Positions 8,119-17,975 are shown, counted from the first letter of the stretch. The stretch is 37,687 bases of DNA from RUG572 sp051884915 (GCA_051884915.1 JBJEWF010000101.1:1-37687); one strand, 5' to 3'. The notes: a model not told the origin generated them from the letters alone. Translations and numbers: made by a program.

Positions 8119-9624
8119 ATGCAGGAATTCCAGAAGAATCTCGTTGCGGCATGGACGGATTATGCCGCGGGGAAAATCGACGCGAAAACGCTCAAGGGCC
8201 AGTCCGCCGGGTTCGGCATCTACCAGCAGCGCGACGGCAAGACGATGATGCGCGTGCGGCGCGTGGGCGGCGCCATCACGAGCGCGGATCTCAAGTCCGT
8301 CGCCGCCATCCTGCGCGAATACGGCGGCGACTACGCCCACCTCACGTCGCGCCAGGACATTCAGCTCCACGGAATTCCGGCGGCGGAGATCCCGGCCGCC
8401 CTCGAAGCCTGCGAGGCCAACGGCTTCCCCTTCCGCGGCGGCGGCGGCGACACGTTCCGCAACACGCTCGTCAGCCCGTTTTCCGGCCAGCATGAAGACT
8501 CCGTCTTCGACGTGCTGCCCTACGCCAAGGCCCTGTCCGCCGCCTTCTACGGCTTCGACCTGGCCTATGGGCTTCCGCGCAAGCTGAAGATCGGCTTCGC
8601 CGACCGCCCGGCCGACGCCTACATCGCCCAGTCGAACGACCTCGGCTTCCTGGCCAAGATCGTCGACGGCCAGCAGGTTTTCGAGACCTACCTGGCCGGC
8701 GGAATCGGCTTCAAGCCGAAACTCGGCATCAAGATCTTCGACGCCCTTCCGGCCGCCGACTGCATCCGCGTCGCCATGGCGCTGACGGCGCTCTTCAACG
8801 ACAAGGGCTGCCGGACGAACCGTTCCCACGCGCGCATCCGCTTCCTCCGGGAGGACTTCGGCGACGACGGTCTCGTCGAACTGTTCAGGGACTACTACGC
8901 GAAGACGACGGACGCGCCGGCCGCCCGGCCCGCCGCCGCCGACGTGCAGGATCCCCCGGGCTTTCCGGCCCATGCGGCGCCGGCGGCCGGCTTCGACGCC
9001 TGGCGGGAACTCGCCGTGACGCGGCTTTCCGGCGGGCGCGCGGCCGTGCGCGTCTTCGTCCCGTTCGGGAACATGACGGCGGACGAACTCGGCTGCCTGG
9101 CCTCCGTCTGCGAATCGAACGGCCTCACCCGGTTCGAGATCCTCCCGTCGCAGGACCTGGGCATCGTCGTTCCGGCCGACCAGGTGGCCGGCGTCTACAA
9201 CCTGCTGGCGGCCTTCCCCGGCAAGGACCTCGTGGCGAAGAGCTTCGCCGGCAACGTCCGCTCCTGCATCGGCTGCATGGTCTGCAAGAGCGGCGTCACG
9301 GACGGCCCCGCCATCGGACGGACCGTCGCCGAACATTTCGACCGGCGCTACCAGCCGATCGACACGCCGCGGAAAATCGAGATCGCCAGAATCCTGCTGA
9401 ACGAAGTGCGCATCAGCGGCTGCCCGAACTCCTGCATGTGCCAGCAGCTCGTCCGCTTCGGCTTCTCCGGCCGCAAGCTGAACGGCATGGACAGCGAATC
9501 GACCTACACGGCCGGTTCGCTCGCCCCCGCGGCGCTCGGCGTCCTCGACGCGTCGGTGCCGGCCATTTCCATGGCCGACTTCCCGGCGGAACTCGAACGG
9601 CGGATTCTCGCCGCCCTCGGCTGA
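8119..9624 (+). CDS. Siroheme nitrite/sulfite reductase
   Basis: A 501-residue soluble reductase of the six-electron siroheme family (nitrite to ammonia, or sulfite to sulfide). The N-terminal ferredoxin-like half domain has LTSRQDIQLHGI (75-86), and a second half domain appears near 300-365. The siroheme/4Fe-4S ligands are present as C383-x5-C389 and C435-x3-C439. The sequence alone cannot separate nitrite from sulfite activity. It stands alone, with no flavoprotein subunit, ferredoxin, siroheme synthase or transporter adjacent, so it likely takes electrons from free ferredoxin. ATG at 8119 with AGAGGA. It converges with the next gene with only two bases between stops. Confidence 0.88.
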   Translation: MQEFQKNLVAAWTDYAAGKIDAKTLKGQSAGFGIYQQRDGKTMMRVRRVGGAITSADLKSVAAILREYGGDYAHLTSRQDIQLHGIPAAEIPAALEACEANGFPFRGGGGDTFRNTLVSPFSGQHEDSVFDVLPYAKALSAAFYGFDLAYGLPRKLKIGFADRPADAYIAQSNDLGFLAKIVDGQQVFETYLAGGIGFKPKLGIKIFDALPAADCIRVAMALTALFNDKGCRTNRSHARIRFLREDFGDDGLVELFRDYYAKTTDAPAARPAAADVQDPPGFPAHAAPAAGFDAWRELAVTRLSGGRAAVRVFVPFGNMTADELGCLASVCESNGLTRFEILPSQDLGIVVPADQVAGVYNLLAAFPGKDLVAKSFAGNVRSCIGCMVCKSGVTDGPAIGRTVAEHFDRRYQPIDTPRKIEIARILLNEVRISGCPNSCMCQQLVRFGFSGRKLNGMDSESTYTAGSLAPAALGVLDASVPAISMADFPAELERRILAALG

Positions 9625-9626
9625 CG

Positions 9627-11291
9627 CTAACGGGCGAGCAGCGCGCCCGCTTCGAGGTCGATGGCCTCGGCGATGCGCGCATGGCCGGCGTCGGACGGGT
9701 GGAGGCGGTCCGTCTTCGGATCGTGGATGAGCGCGTCCTGCGCCGGCGAATTCGGATAGAGTCCGGAGGTCGCGTGGAGGTCGACGACCTTCGCCGCCCA
9801 GACGTTCCCCGCCTCCTTGATGGCGTTCACGTAGTCGTCAAGAAAGAGTCCGCGCGCGTTGGCGTAGGACTCGTCCGGCTGGACGTTGCGCGGGCCGAAC
9901 GTCGCGTAGCCGCGGTGGACGGGCGTCAGCAGGACGATGCGCGCCTGCGGGAAGTTGTCCTTCAGGAACTTCATCGCCGCGTTGATGCGCCCGCGGAACG
10001 TCGATTCGTCGAACACGGGCAGGCGGCGGCGCAGTTTCACCTCGACGCCGTTCTTGTTGACGACCTCCTCCCCCTCCGCATACCAGTCGCCCAGCGGAAC
10101 GCCCGCGTTGAAGTCGTTGGAGCCGGCGAACACGAACATGACGTCGGCCCCTTCCGGATGCTCCTGCCGGAACTTCCGGGCCTGCGCGACGACATGGCTC
10201 ATCTGCTGGCCGTTGATGCCGTACACCAGCGGCTCGAAGTTGTACTTCTCGCCCAGGAACCCCCAGTAGTTCTTCGTGCAGCCGACGTGGCACCGGTCGG
10301 TGATCGAATCGCCGAAAAAGACGATCCGCTTCGACGGGCGCCTGAATTGCGCCAGCCAGGCGGCCGCCTCGTCGCTCCACACGTCGGTCGGCCGGCCCAG
10401 TTTGCGGAGGCCGTAGCCGTGTCCGCCCGCCGGATAGATGCGGATTGTCGAGGACACGCCGGCCAGGCGCAGATGGTAGTCGTACGTCACGGCCGTGGCG
10501 AGTTCGCAGAAATCGTCCTCCGCCTGAACCGTGAACGACGGCGGCGTCGCGGCGTCGATCGGATACTCGGGCCGGATCGCCAGGCCCGTCCACCCCTTCC
10601 ACGGCGAAGCCGGATCGCGACGCGTCCGGATGTCCCAGGGGTAGATGGGCATTTGGAAGTCGGGACGGCAGGAGAAATCGTCGGCGTCGTCGACCCGCGC
10701 GTAGAGGCGCCGGCGCCAGTTCGTCGCCGCGCGGATCGCCAGGTTCGCGCCCGCCGAAAAGCCGATCACGCCCACCCGCCCGGGGTCGATCCCGTATTTC
10801 TTCGCATCCCGGCGCAGAATGCCGATCGTCCGCTGGACGTCGCACAGCGCGGCATCCCGCTGGTCGGGCGCGCGGTAGAGCAGGACCGCCGCCGAAAAGC
10901 CCAGCGAATTGAGCCATTCGGCGACTTCGACGCCCTCCTTGTTCCAGCCCAGGACGGCGTAGCCGCCGCCGGGGAGGACGACGACGACCGGCCGTTCGCC
11001 CCCGCCCGGCGCGCGGAAGAAGGTGAACGTCGGGTCGTTGACGTCCGTCACCACGAGATTGCGCTGCGACAGTTCGCGTTCCGTGAAGCGCAGGGGCCGG
11101 TTGTTCGCGCGCAGCGGAACCTTCCCCGCGGGCCAGATCGCCGTGTCGTTCGCGGCGTCATGGCGCCAGAGCTCCTGGATCAGCGCCGCGCGTTCGGCGG
11201 GCGTGTTCGTGGACGCGGCATACGTTCCGGGCCGTGCCTGGACAAGGCCGGCCGCCCCGCACGCGCAAATCAGAAACATCGGCAATTTCAT
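9627..11291 (-). CDS. Exported double esterase: alpha/beta hydrolase plus SGNH hydrolase
   Basis: A 554-residue protein with a signal peptide (MKLPMFLICACGAAGLVQA) and two hydrolase domains in tandem. Domain 1 (about 80-315) is an alpha/beta hydrolase with oxyanion loop LPGGGY, nucleophile elbow GFSAG (Ser179), and probable Asp260 and His291. Domain 2 (about 320-550) is SGNH/GDSL with block I FFGDSITD (Ser329), a GSND block and a C-terminal D-x-x-H in DRLHPSDAGH. Both types are common carbohydrate esterases (acetyl-xylan or feruloyl), so deacylation of a decorated polysaccharide is likely. The ATG at 11291 has GGGAG seven bases upstream and follows miaB by 23 bases. Confidence 0.85.
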   Translation of the reverse strand: MKLPMFLICACGAAGLVQARPGTYAASTNTPAERAALIQELWRHDAANDTAIWPAGKVPLRANNRPLRFTERELSQRNLVVTDVNDPTFTFFRAPGGGERPVVVVLPGGGYAVLGWNKEGVEVAEWLNSLGFSAAVLLYRAPDQRDAALCDVQRTIGILRRDAKKYGIDPGRVGVIGFSAGANLAIRAATNWRRRLYARVDDADDFSCRPDFQMPIYPWDIRTRRDPASPWKGWTGLAIRPEYPIDAATPPSFTVQAEDDFCELATAVTYDYHLRLAGVSSTIRIYPAGGHGYGLRKLGRPTDVWSDEAAAWLAQFRRPSKRIVFFGDSITDRCHVGCTKNYWGFLGEKYNFEPLVYGINGQQMSHVVAQARKFRQEHPEGADVMFVFAGSNDFNAGVPLGDWYAEGEEVVNKNGVEVKLRRRLPVFDESTFRGRINAAMKFLKDNFPQARIVLLTPVHRGYATFGPRNVQPDESYANARGLFLDDYVNAIKEAGNVWAAKVVDLHATSGLYPNSPAQDALIHDPKTDRLHPSDAGHARIAEAIDLEAGALLAR

Positions 11292-11314
11292 CGTCGCTCT
11301 CCCCGTTTGGCCTT

Positions 11315-12703
11315 TCATGTCTGTTCACCAAGCAAAATCTGCGCATGGGCGTCCGTGATGCGGATGGACGCCCGTTCGCCCGCCCGCAGCGGGCGATCCG
11401 GCGTCCAGACCACGATCCGGTTGCCGGAATCGCGTCCGCTCCAGCGTTCGGCGTTGCGCAGCGACGGGCCTTCGACCAGCACGTCGCGGACCGTCCCGAC
11501 CAGGCGGCGGTTGCGCGCCAGCCCGCGGATCTGCTGGTCGGCCAGCAGGATCTGGTCGCGCCGCTCCTTCTCCTCCGTCGTCACGTCGTCGGGCAGCCGC
11601 GCGGCGCGCGTTCCCGGACGGGGCGAATACTTGAAGACGAACGCATTGTCGAATCCGGCTTCCTCCATCAGCGTCCGCGTCGCCTCGAAGTCCGCTTCCG
11701 TCTCGCCCGGATAGCCGACAATGACGTCGGTCGTCACGGCGAATTCGGGATCGAAGGCGCGGAGTTTCCGCACGGCGGCCAGATACTCGGCGCGCGTATA
11801 GCGGCGGCCCATGTCCAGCAGCACGCGGTCGCTCCCGCTCTGGACCGGCAGATGCAGATGGCGGCAGACTTTCGGAAATTCGCGATAGGCGCGCACCAGC
11901 TCGTCCGTGCAGCCTTTGGGATGGGCGCTGGTGAAGCGGATCCGCTCCAGCCCCCCGATGGCGTTCAGCGCCTCCAGCAGCCGCGGGAACGCCTCCGCAT
12001 ATCCGCCCGGACTCGGCGCGTCGGCCGCCGACCAGGCCGGGTTGCGCACGCCGTAGCGCAGGACGCTCTGGCCCAGCAGGCAGACTTCCTTGACGCCGCG
12101 GGCGGCCAGCGCGGCGACTTCCGCCACCACCTCGCGGGCCGGACGCGAATACTCGTGCCCCCGCACGTCCGGCACGATGCAGTAGCTGCACCGGTTGTCG
12201 CATCCCAGCAGCACCGTCACGAAACTCTGGAATCCGACGGGCGCGTCCGGCCCCGTCTCGGGATTGGCGTGGGCGTCCAGCCCCTGCGGCACCTCGCTGT
12301 CGTCCGGGACTTCGAGAATCCGCGTTTCGCCGGCCAGACACCGCTCGACCAGGCGGGGGATCAGGCCGAACCGGCGCGGCCCGACGGCAAAATCCAGATG
12401 GGGCAGGATCCGGAAGACCTCCCCGCCCAGGCGCTTCACGGCACAGCCCATCAGGCCGACGATCCGGACGCGCCCGCCGGCCGCGTGGCGGCCGCGTCCG
12501 TCCTTGGCGGCGATCAGATTGCCGCACTTGCCGACGGCCTTGCGCTCCGCCATGTCGCGGACCGTGCAGGAATTGACGATCACCAGTTCCGCGTCCTGTT
12601 CGCTCCCGGCGCGTTCATGCCCCGCCGCCACCAGCAACGCCCCCACGGCCTCGCTGTCGCGGACGTTCATCTGGCATCCGTACGTGTGGATGTGGAATTT
12701 CAT
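11315..12703 (-). CDS. miaB: tRNA-2-methylthio-N6-dimethylallyladenosine synthase MiaB
   Basis: A radical-SAM methylthiotransferase that modifies A37 of tRNAs reading UNN codons. The 462-residue protein shows the N-terminal UPF0004 domain with cluster cysteines C10, C46 and C87, the radical-SAM motif C168-x3-C172-x2-C175 (LLGCDNRCSYC), and a C-terminal TRAM domain (about 395-455). The family is MiaB rather than RimO or MtaB, judged from HTYGCQMN and VPDVRGHEYSRP. It lies 16 bases after the FAD oxidoreductase gene and has no strong Shine-Dalgarno box, so translation may depend on the upstream gene. Confidence 0.93.
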   Translation of the reverse strand: MKFHIHTYGCQMNVRDSEAVGALLVAAGHERAGSEQDAELVIVNSCTVRDMAERKAVGKCGNLIAAKDGRGRHAAGGRVRIVGLMGCAVKRLGGEVFRILPHLDFAVGPRRFGLIPRLVERCLAGETRILEVPDDSEVPQGLDAHANPETGPDAPVGFQSFVTVLLGCDNRCSYCIVPDVRGHEYSRPAREVVAEVAALAARGVKEVCLLGQSVLRYGVRNPAWSAADAPSPGGYAEAFPRLLEALNAIGGLERIRFTSAHPKGCTDELVRAYREFPKVCRHLHLPVQSGSDRVLLDMGRRYTRAEYLAAVRKLRAFDPEFAVTTDVIVGYPGETEADFEATRTLMEEAGFDNAFVFKYSPRPGTRAARLPDDVTTEEKERRDQILLADQQIRGLARNRRLVGTVRDVLVEGPSLRNAERWSGRDSGNRIVVWTPDRPLRAGERASIRITDAHAQILLGEQT

Positions 12704-12719
12704 CCGGAGCCGCCGTTCC

Positions 12720-15563
12720 CTAGTAGACCCGCACTTCGTTGATGCGGGCTTCCGGAACGCCCCAGGTCTTCGTCACCGTCACGCGAACGGCGGAAAGCGC
12801 GATTTTCTCGAAATCGTGGACGCGCAGGCGCAGGTCGTTGTCCTCCACGCGCGCGAGTTCCCGCCAGCGTCCGCCCGCCAGCCCCTCGACCCGGTAGTCC
12901 CGGACCAGCGTCCGCGGGTAGAGCGCGACCCGGGTGGGCGTCAAATCGGTATCGAACGTCAGCCGGACCTGCCGGACGTCCGCGGTTTTCGGGAAATCCA
13001 GGCGAATGCTCTGCGGCAGCGCCTGGCCGGGAGCGGAGACCCAGCCGTGGAAGTCGTCCCCCACCGGGCGCGACACGCCGTCGATCACGCCGGCGGCGGC
13101 GACTTTGATTTCGCTGCGCAGCGACGGCTGCGTCGTGAACGCGTACTGGGCGTGCCGGACGAGCGTCCAGCGGGGACCGCCGTAGGCGCGCGCGTCCGCG
13201 GCGTGGACCGGGCGTTCCCGCAGATGCCAGGACACGCCCCGCTGCGCCGGCAGGACGATCCAGACGCATGGCGCGTCCAATTTCAGCGGCCGCGCGGGCC
13301 GGAAGGCGACGAATCCCTCCTGCCGCGCCGGCACCGTCCCCGTGGCCGAACCGATGACGACGCCCTTCTCCGGCGTCGTCGCCGCGTCGGGCGTCGCCAC
13401 GAACGAGACCGTCAGGGGAACGTCCCGGTCGAGTTTCGAGGCGAGCAGGCAGTCGACGCGCTCCAGCCGGTCCACCGTTCCGCGCACGAAGCACGTCGCG
13501 CGCGACATCGCCAGTTCGTGCCAGACGTTGTCGCGGGAGCGCATGGACGGATCGGCGGGACCGGCAATCGCCGTGCGCCCGTCCCAGACGCTCGTGGCCG
13601 ACACCGCCGCCGTCCGCGCCAGATCGTCCGGATCCGCGTTCGCCAGCCCCGGGATGTACTGGTCGTCCTTCAGCAGCCGCTGCTGCAGTTCCCCGATATG
13701 GCGCGCGCCGTAGTCCCGGGGCGTCAGGTTCTTCGCGCGCGCAAGGGCCGCCGCCGTGCCCGCCGCCTGCCCGAGCGTGAACAGCGTCGCCTCGACGCGA
13801 ACGCTCCCCAGCGCGATGTGCGTCACGCTCTGGCAGCGCCCGGCGAACATCAGATTGGGGACGTTCCGCGAATAGAGGCAGCGGTAGGGAATCGTGTAGA
13901 TCGGCACGCCCGGATGCTTCTTCCAGTAGCCGTCGCCGGTCGGGTTCTCGATGCCGAGCGGATCGTGCGTGTCGAGCGGCCAGCCGCCGTAGGAGATGCG
14001 GTCGGGGAACACGCGCCCTTCCAGCGCGTCGATGGCCGTCAGCACGTAGTCGCCCTGCAGGCGGTAGCCCTCGCGGCGGCCGTTCATGTACGGGACGAAG
14101 GTGATTTCCGCGTTCGCCGCCTGCGCTTTGAGCGGCGACGCGTTCTTGATCCAGCCCCAGTAGGCGAACGCGATGCGGACGAGTTCGTCGCGCGCCCGCT
14201 CGGGGTCCTTCAGGTCGTCGAAGCGTCCGCCATGCTCGATCCACCACTGCGGGCCGATGTGGCGGATCCACGGGCGCGTGAAGCCCGCGGGCAGGACGTC
14301 CGCCCAGGCGGGCGCCGTGAACGGGACGGGCTGCGTGCGCATCGTGTAGCTGTAGCAGAGCGACTGGTCCATCAGGCAGCCGCTCATCGTCAGATCGTCG
14401 CGTTCCTCCGGCGCCGGCCACTCGTTGTACTCGTGCTGCGCCTCGCGTCCGTACATCCGGGCCGCGTCGGCGAAGACGCCCACCCAGCCGTCGCCCGTGC
14501 AGTCAATGAAAATCCCGGCGCGGTAGCGCGTCCGCACCCCCGTCAGCGTGTTGCGGGCAATCACGGCGTCAATGGCCGCACCCGTCTTCTCGACGCTCTG
14601 GACGCGCTGATTGGCGTGCACTGTCAGCGTGCCCTCCGCTTCGGCCATCAGCTTGTAGGCCGCGCTCAGCGTTTTCGTCCGCGTGCGGCCGCGCATCAGA
14701 TTCGCCTCCTCGCACAGTCCGGTTTCGCGCGCGTTCATCGTCCGGTTCGGATGCGCGCCCGCCGCGCCGTCGGTACCGATGCCGAGTTCGCAGCTGGAGT
14801 TGCCGCCCAGCACCGGGCGGTCGTGGACGAGCGCCACCCGCGCGCCGGCGCGGGCGGCCGCGAGCGCGGCGCCCATGCCGGCCGTGCCCGAACCGACCAC
14901 GACGATATCGTACGCCCCGCCCTCGGCGAGCGTCTCGCTCTCGCCGCGGAACTTCCGCCGCGCGGCGCCGCGGGAGCTCTGGTCGTCGCGGCCGGCGGCC
15001 GGCCGGCGCAGCACGTCCTCGTCTTCGACCGGAACGTAGGCCAGATCGGTCGTGAACAGCAGCGCGTCGCAGCGGGCGAACGCGCCCGAACGGTCCTTCA
15101 GCGCCACCTCGGCGGGACCGGATTCGAGATCGAAGTCGCCGGCCTTCTCCCAGCCCCAGCCCGTGCGCTTCGACCCGCCGAGATCGGCGCCGACCGTGCC
15201 GTTCACGGCGACGGCGAACCGCCCGGGGGAATGTTCGGGCAGCCAGTCCTTGGTGCGGACCCAGACCCGCCAGACGCCCTTCGCCGGAATCTGAAGCGTC
15301 GTCTTCGCGTCGTTGGGCAGCGGGCGTCCCACGCCCGGCGCCAGCAGATAGGCGCTCCCCATCTTGTGGGTGAACTGCGTGTCGAGACGCCAGTCGCCGT
15401 AGTCGGCAAACCCCTCCGCCTCCAGCCAGAGAAAGCCCTTCACGTGTTCCTTCGGCGATTCCGGCGGCGCCCGGAAATCCCGGAGTTCGCTGAAAACCGG
15501 CTTCTGCGCCGCACCCCGGGCGCCCATGGCCAGAAGGACCAATCCAAGTGTCATGATCTTCAT
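12720..15563 (-). CDS. Exported FAD-dependent oxidoreductase with discoidin-like end
   Basis: A 947-residue protein with a signal peptide (MKIMTLGLVLLAMGARGAAQ). An N-terminal carbohydrate-binding-like module (about 40-215, FLWLEAEGFADYGDW) precedes the FAD domain, which starts with GSGTAGMG (224-231) and has LGGNSS and an IDCTGDG site. The C-terminal 130 residues resemble an F5/8 (discoidin) module ending ARINEVRVY. It belongs to the FAD_oxidored (PF12831-like) family, frequent in PVC and Bacteroidota polysaccharide loci; the substrate is not known. The ATG at 15563 has GAGG six bases upstream; the longer frame from 15668 crosses the promoter. Confidence 0.82.
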   Translation of the reverse strand: MKIMTLGLVLLAMGARGAAQKPVFSELRDFRAPPESPKEHVKGFLWLEAEGFADYGDWRLDTQFTHKMGSAYLLAPGVGRPLPNDAKTTLQIPAKGVWRVWVRTKDWLPEHSPGRFAVAVNGTVGADLGGSKRTGWGWEKAGDFDLESGPAEVALKDRSGAFARCDALLFTTDLAYVPVEDEDVLRRPAAGRDDQSSRGAARRKFRGESETLAEGGAYDIVVVGSGTAGMGAALAAARAGARVALVHDRPVLGGNSSCELGIGTDGAAGAHPNRTMNARETGLCEEANLMRGRTRTKTLSAAYKLMAEAEGTLTVHANQRVQSVEKTGAAIDAVIARNTLTGVRTRYRAGIFIDCTGDGWVGVFADAARMYGREAQHEYNEWPAPEERDDLTMSGCLMDQSLCYSYTMRTQPVPFTAPAWADVLPAGFTRPWIRHIGPQWWIEHGGRFDDLKDPERARDELVRIAFAYWGWIKNASPLKAQAANAEITFVPYMNGRREGYRLQGDYVLTAIDALEGRVFPDRISYGGWPLDTHDPLGIENPTGDGYWKKHPGVPIYTIPYRCLYSRNVPNLMFAGRCQSVTHIALGSVRVEATLFTLGQAAGTAAALARAKNLTPRDYGARHIGELQQRLLKDDQYIPGLANADPDDLARTAAVSATSVWDGRTAIAGPADPSMRSRDNVWHELAMSRATCFVRGTVDRLERVDCLLASKLDRDVPLTVSFVATPDAATTPEKGVVIGSATGTVPARQEGFVAFRPARPLKLDAPCVWIVLPAQRGVSWHLRERPVHAADARAYGGPRWTLVRHAQYAFTTQPSLRSEIKVAAAGVIDGVSRPVGDDFHGWVSAPGQALPQSIRLDFPKTADVRQVRLTFDTDLTPTRVALYPRTLVRDYRVEGLAGGRWRELARVEDNDLRLRVHDFEKIALSAVRVTVTKTWGVPEARINEVRVY

Positions 15564-15634
15564 GTCAAACCTCGCTCGACGCGACCCGCCGTTCCACCGG
15601 CGGACCAATCTGGAAACACCAAAACGCAACGGAC

Positions 15635-15643
15635 ATTTTAGCA
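15635..15643 (-). promoter_or_regulatory. Extended -10 for the FAD oxidoreductase - miaB - esterase operon
   Basis: Minus strand TGC-TAAAAT (hexamer 15635-15640), start near 15628, leader about 65 bases. The rest of the 15564-15719 gap holds a small CCGG-gctcg-CCGG stem followed by TCTTTT near 15670, a weak candidate terminator for the upstream glycosidase gene. Confidence 0.5.
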
Positions 15644-15719
15644 TAAAAGCCGCGCCGGATGTGCGCAAAAGACCGGCGAGCCCGGCCGCCTCGGCCCGCC
15701 GCGAAGCCCCGGCGCACCG

Positions 15720-17975
15720 TCAGCGGACGAGGAGGACGGCGGTCTGAAACGCTTCCAGGGCAAGCGTGAAGCGCACGGCATTTTCCGCGACGACGCGCCC
15801 GGTCGTCACGTCGACCACGCGGCGCGCCCGTTGCGGCAGCTGCACGGGAACGGCCTCCCGCGCCTTCGTGTGGACCATGACCCATGACCGGTTGGCGGAG
15901 AGGACGACGTCGGACGGCGTGTAGACATGGACGCCCGCCGCCCGGTAGAGCCGGCGCAGCACGTCGGGCGACATGGCCGGCACGGCGGAGAAGACGCCCG
16001 TCCAGCCCTGCCGGACGGACCGCACGGCAACGGGAAGGCCCGCCAGCTCGCCCACGCCCGTCATCAGCGTCTCGCCATGGGCCGGAAGGAAGAGCCCGCG
16101 CTGCGCCGTGCCGGGCCGGCGGTGGCGCACGCCCCGGGGACGGTCCCCGACGCCGTCCACCACGCGGTTGAGGCCGCACCCCCACTCGCGCCCCGTCTGG
16201 ACATCGATTGCGGAGAGCACGCCGCGCCGCGTTTCCGGCTTCATCTTCATCCCGCAGACCGATTCCATCCGGTCGCGCGAAAGCCCCGTCGGGGACACGT
16301 AGCCCGGCGCATGGAAGAAGACGAGCGTGCGGCCGTCGCGCTTCAGCGATTCGACCTGCGCGACCTGCCCGTCCGTCAGATACTGGCAGTCGAGGAAGAC
16401 GACGACCTTGTAGTTCCGCGCCACCACCGCGTCGAGATCTTCGGCCAGGTACCAGTCGAACGGCGCGCCCGCCCGGTAGAAGGCGCCCATCTGCTGCAGG
16501 TAGAGAAGTTCGCACAGGTTGTTCGCCTCGGTGCGGCGGTAGCCCATGTAGTACTCGCTCGCGACGTTGGACACGACGGCGACCTCGGAGAGATGCGCGC
16601 GATCGTGCGCCAACGCGAGATCCGCCGCCTTCCGCATCCGCCCCACCGCCCGCACGAGTTCCGGATGGCGGAACGTGTCCCGTTTGAGATCCATGTACCA
16701 GAGGCCGACGCCATGCGTCACGGACATGCCGAACTCGCGATAGAGCAGATTCACGGACTCGAACACGTTCGTGGCGCTGCACCGGGAATCAGGCCGGCTC
16801 TTCGCCTGTTCAAGATGCGTCATGTCGTCGCCTTCGTCGATGAAGAGCTTGCCGTGAAGCGCGGCCGAAGCCAGATAGCAGCGCAGCGCGCCATCCTCGC
16901 CCGGCGAACGGCGATGGTAGGTGTGCGGCGCGGAGAACATGTCCAGATGCGGCGAACGGTAGGCCGCCGCGATTGCGCGGTGGTCGCACTCGATCGCCCA
17001 GCGCTCGTCCTGCGTGTAGCCGTAGAAGGCCAAAGTCGGCAAAGCGCCCTTCGATTCGTCCTTGACGAGAGCGGCGAAATGGTCGAGCATTTCAACCGTG
17101 GCCAGGTTCATGCATTCGAAAAAGTCCGGCACGCGCCGCCCTTTCGCCGGGTCGCGCCAGACGCCGTCGACGTCCAGCCGGCGGCGCTCCTCTCCCGTGG
17201 GAACCGTTACCGTCTCAAACGTGACGTCGCCGCATTTCCACGCCGCGCGCAAACGCCCGACGTCGTCGCCGTAGCGCATCCGCAGAAAGCGGCGGAACCG
17301 TTCCGCCATCGGGCGCGAGACGTCCGAGAAGCCGGCCTTCTCCAGCGCCGTGCCGCCGCCCTGCGTCAGAGCGTCCCAGGCGAAATGCTCGCCCCAGGGT
17401 CCGCTCGCCAGATGGATGCCCAGCAGATGGTCGCCATAGCGGTCCAGCAAATGGCGGACCGCCTGGCGGTAGACGGGAGTCGCCTCCCGGCGAAAGACGA
17501 CGCTGGCGAACGATTCGCGCGGCACGGCTCCCGCGGCGCCGTTTTTCGACGGCGGCAGGACGGCGGGATTCGAATACCGGATCTGCTCCTCCGGGTGGGC
17601 GGCAATCCACCAGTCGGGCGCCGCGTAGAAGAGCCGCGGCAGGAACGCGGCATCCGGCACCCAGGCGAGAATCCGGTCCAGATTCCCGTCCTGATAGGCC
17701 ATCCCGGCGAATCCCTCCGGCTTCCAGTAGGGGTTCGCGTAATGCGGAAACGACCCGAAGACGCCGAATCGGTTGACGCCGGCGGACGCCATCGCCTTCG
17801 CGTCCCGCTCCTCGATTTCCCATTGCCAGAAGAACATCGGGGCGACGGGCCGTCCCTCATGGTAAAGTCCCGGCGCGCCGTTCAACGGCGCCACGCACCA
17901 GCCTTTCGGGGAGACGGCGGCCCGACACGCCGAACCGCCGAGCAGCAAGCAGGCGACTGCCCAGCGCATCGTCAT
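15720..17975 (-). CDS. Exported GH42-like beta-galactosidase family protein
   Basis: A 751-residue protein with a signal peptide (MTMRWAVACLLLGGSACRAA) and a TIM-barrel glycosidase domain of clan GH-A type. The likely acid/base is Glu196 in SGPWGEHF and the likely nucleophile Glu381 in LFIDEGDD. From about 495 it continues as a glutamine-amidotransferase-like (GH42 trimerisation) domain (VAVVSN...KVVVFLDCQYLTDGQ), then a short beta domain. Substrate is uncertain: beta-galactoside is the family default. Start 17975 is preferred because GGGG lies six bases upstream and the signal peptide starts there. An open frame to 18251 is read as non-coding. Confidence 0.75.
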   Translation of the reverse strand: MTMRWAVACLLLGGSACRAAVSPKGWCVAPLNGAPGLYHEGRPVAPMFFWQWEIEERDAKAMASAGVNRFGVFGSFPHYANPYWKPEGFAGMAYQDGNLDRILAWVPDAAFLPRLFYAAPDWWIAAHPEEQIRYSNPAVLPPSKNGAAGAVPRESFASVVFRREATPVYRQAVRHLLDRYGDHLLGIHLASGPWGEHFAWDALTQGGGTALEKAGFSDVSRPMAERFRRFLRMRYGDDVGRLRAAWKCGDVTFETVTVPTGEERRRLDVDGVWRDPAKGRRVPDFFECMNLATVEMLDHFAALVKDESKGALPTLAFYGYTQDERWAIECDHRAIAAAYRSPHLDMFSAPHTYHRRSPGEDGALRCYLASAALHGKLFIDEGDDMTHLEQAKSRPDSRCSATNVFESVNLLYREFGMSVTHGVGLWYMDLKRDTFRHPELVRAVGRMRKAADLALAHDRAHLSEVAVVSNVASEYYMGYRRTEANNLCELLYLQQMGAFYRAGAPFDWYLAEDLDAVVARNYKVVVFLDCQYLTDGQVAQVESLKRDGRTLVFFHAPGYVSPTGLSRDRMESVCGMKMKPETRRGVLSAIDVQTGREWGCGLNRVVDGVGDRPRGVRHRRPGTAQRGLFLPAHGETLMTGVGELAGLPVAVRSVRQGWTGVFSAVPAMSPDVLRRLYRAAGVHVYTPSDVVLSANRSWVMVHTKAREAVPVQLPQRARRVVDVTTGRVVAENAVRFTLALEAFQTAVLLVR

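Noticed and set aside
12195..15641. A 1148-residue plus-strand open frame antisense to miaB and the FAD oxidoreductase
   Set aside because: Both opposite-strand genes have full motif sets; the antisense product is a low-complexity Arg-rich shadow.
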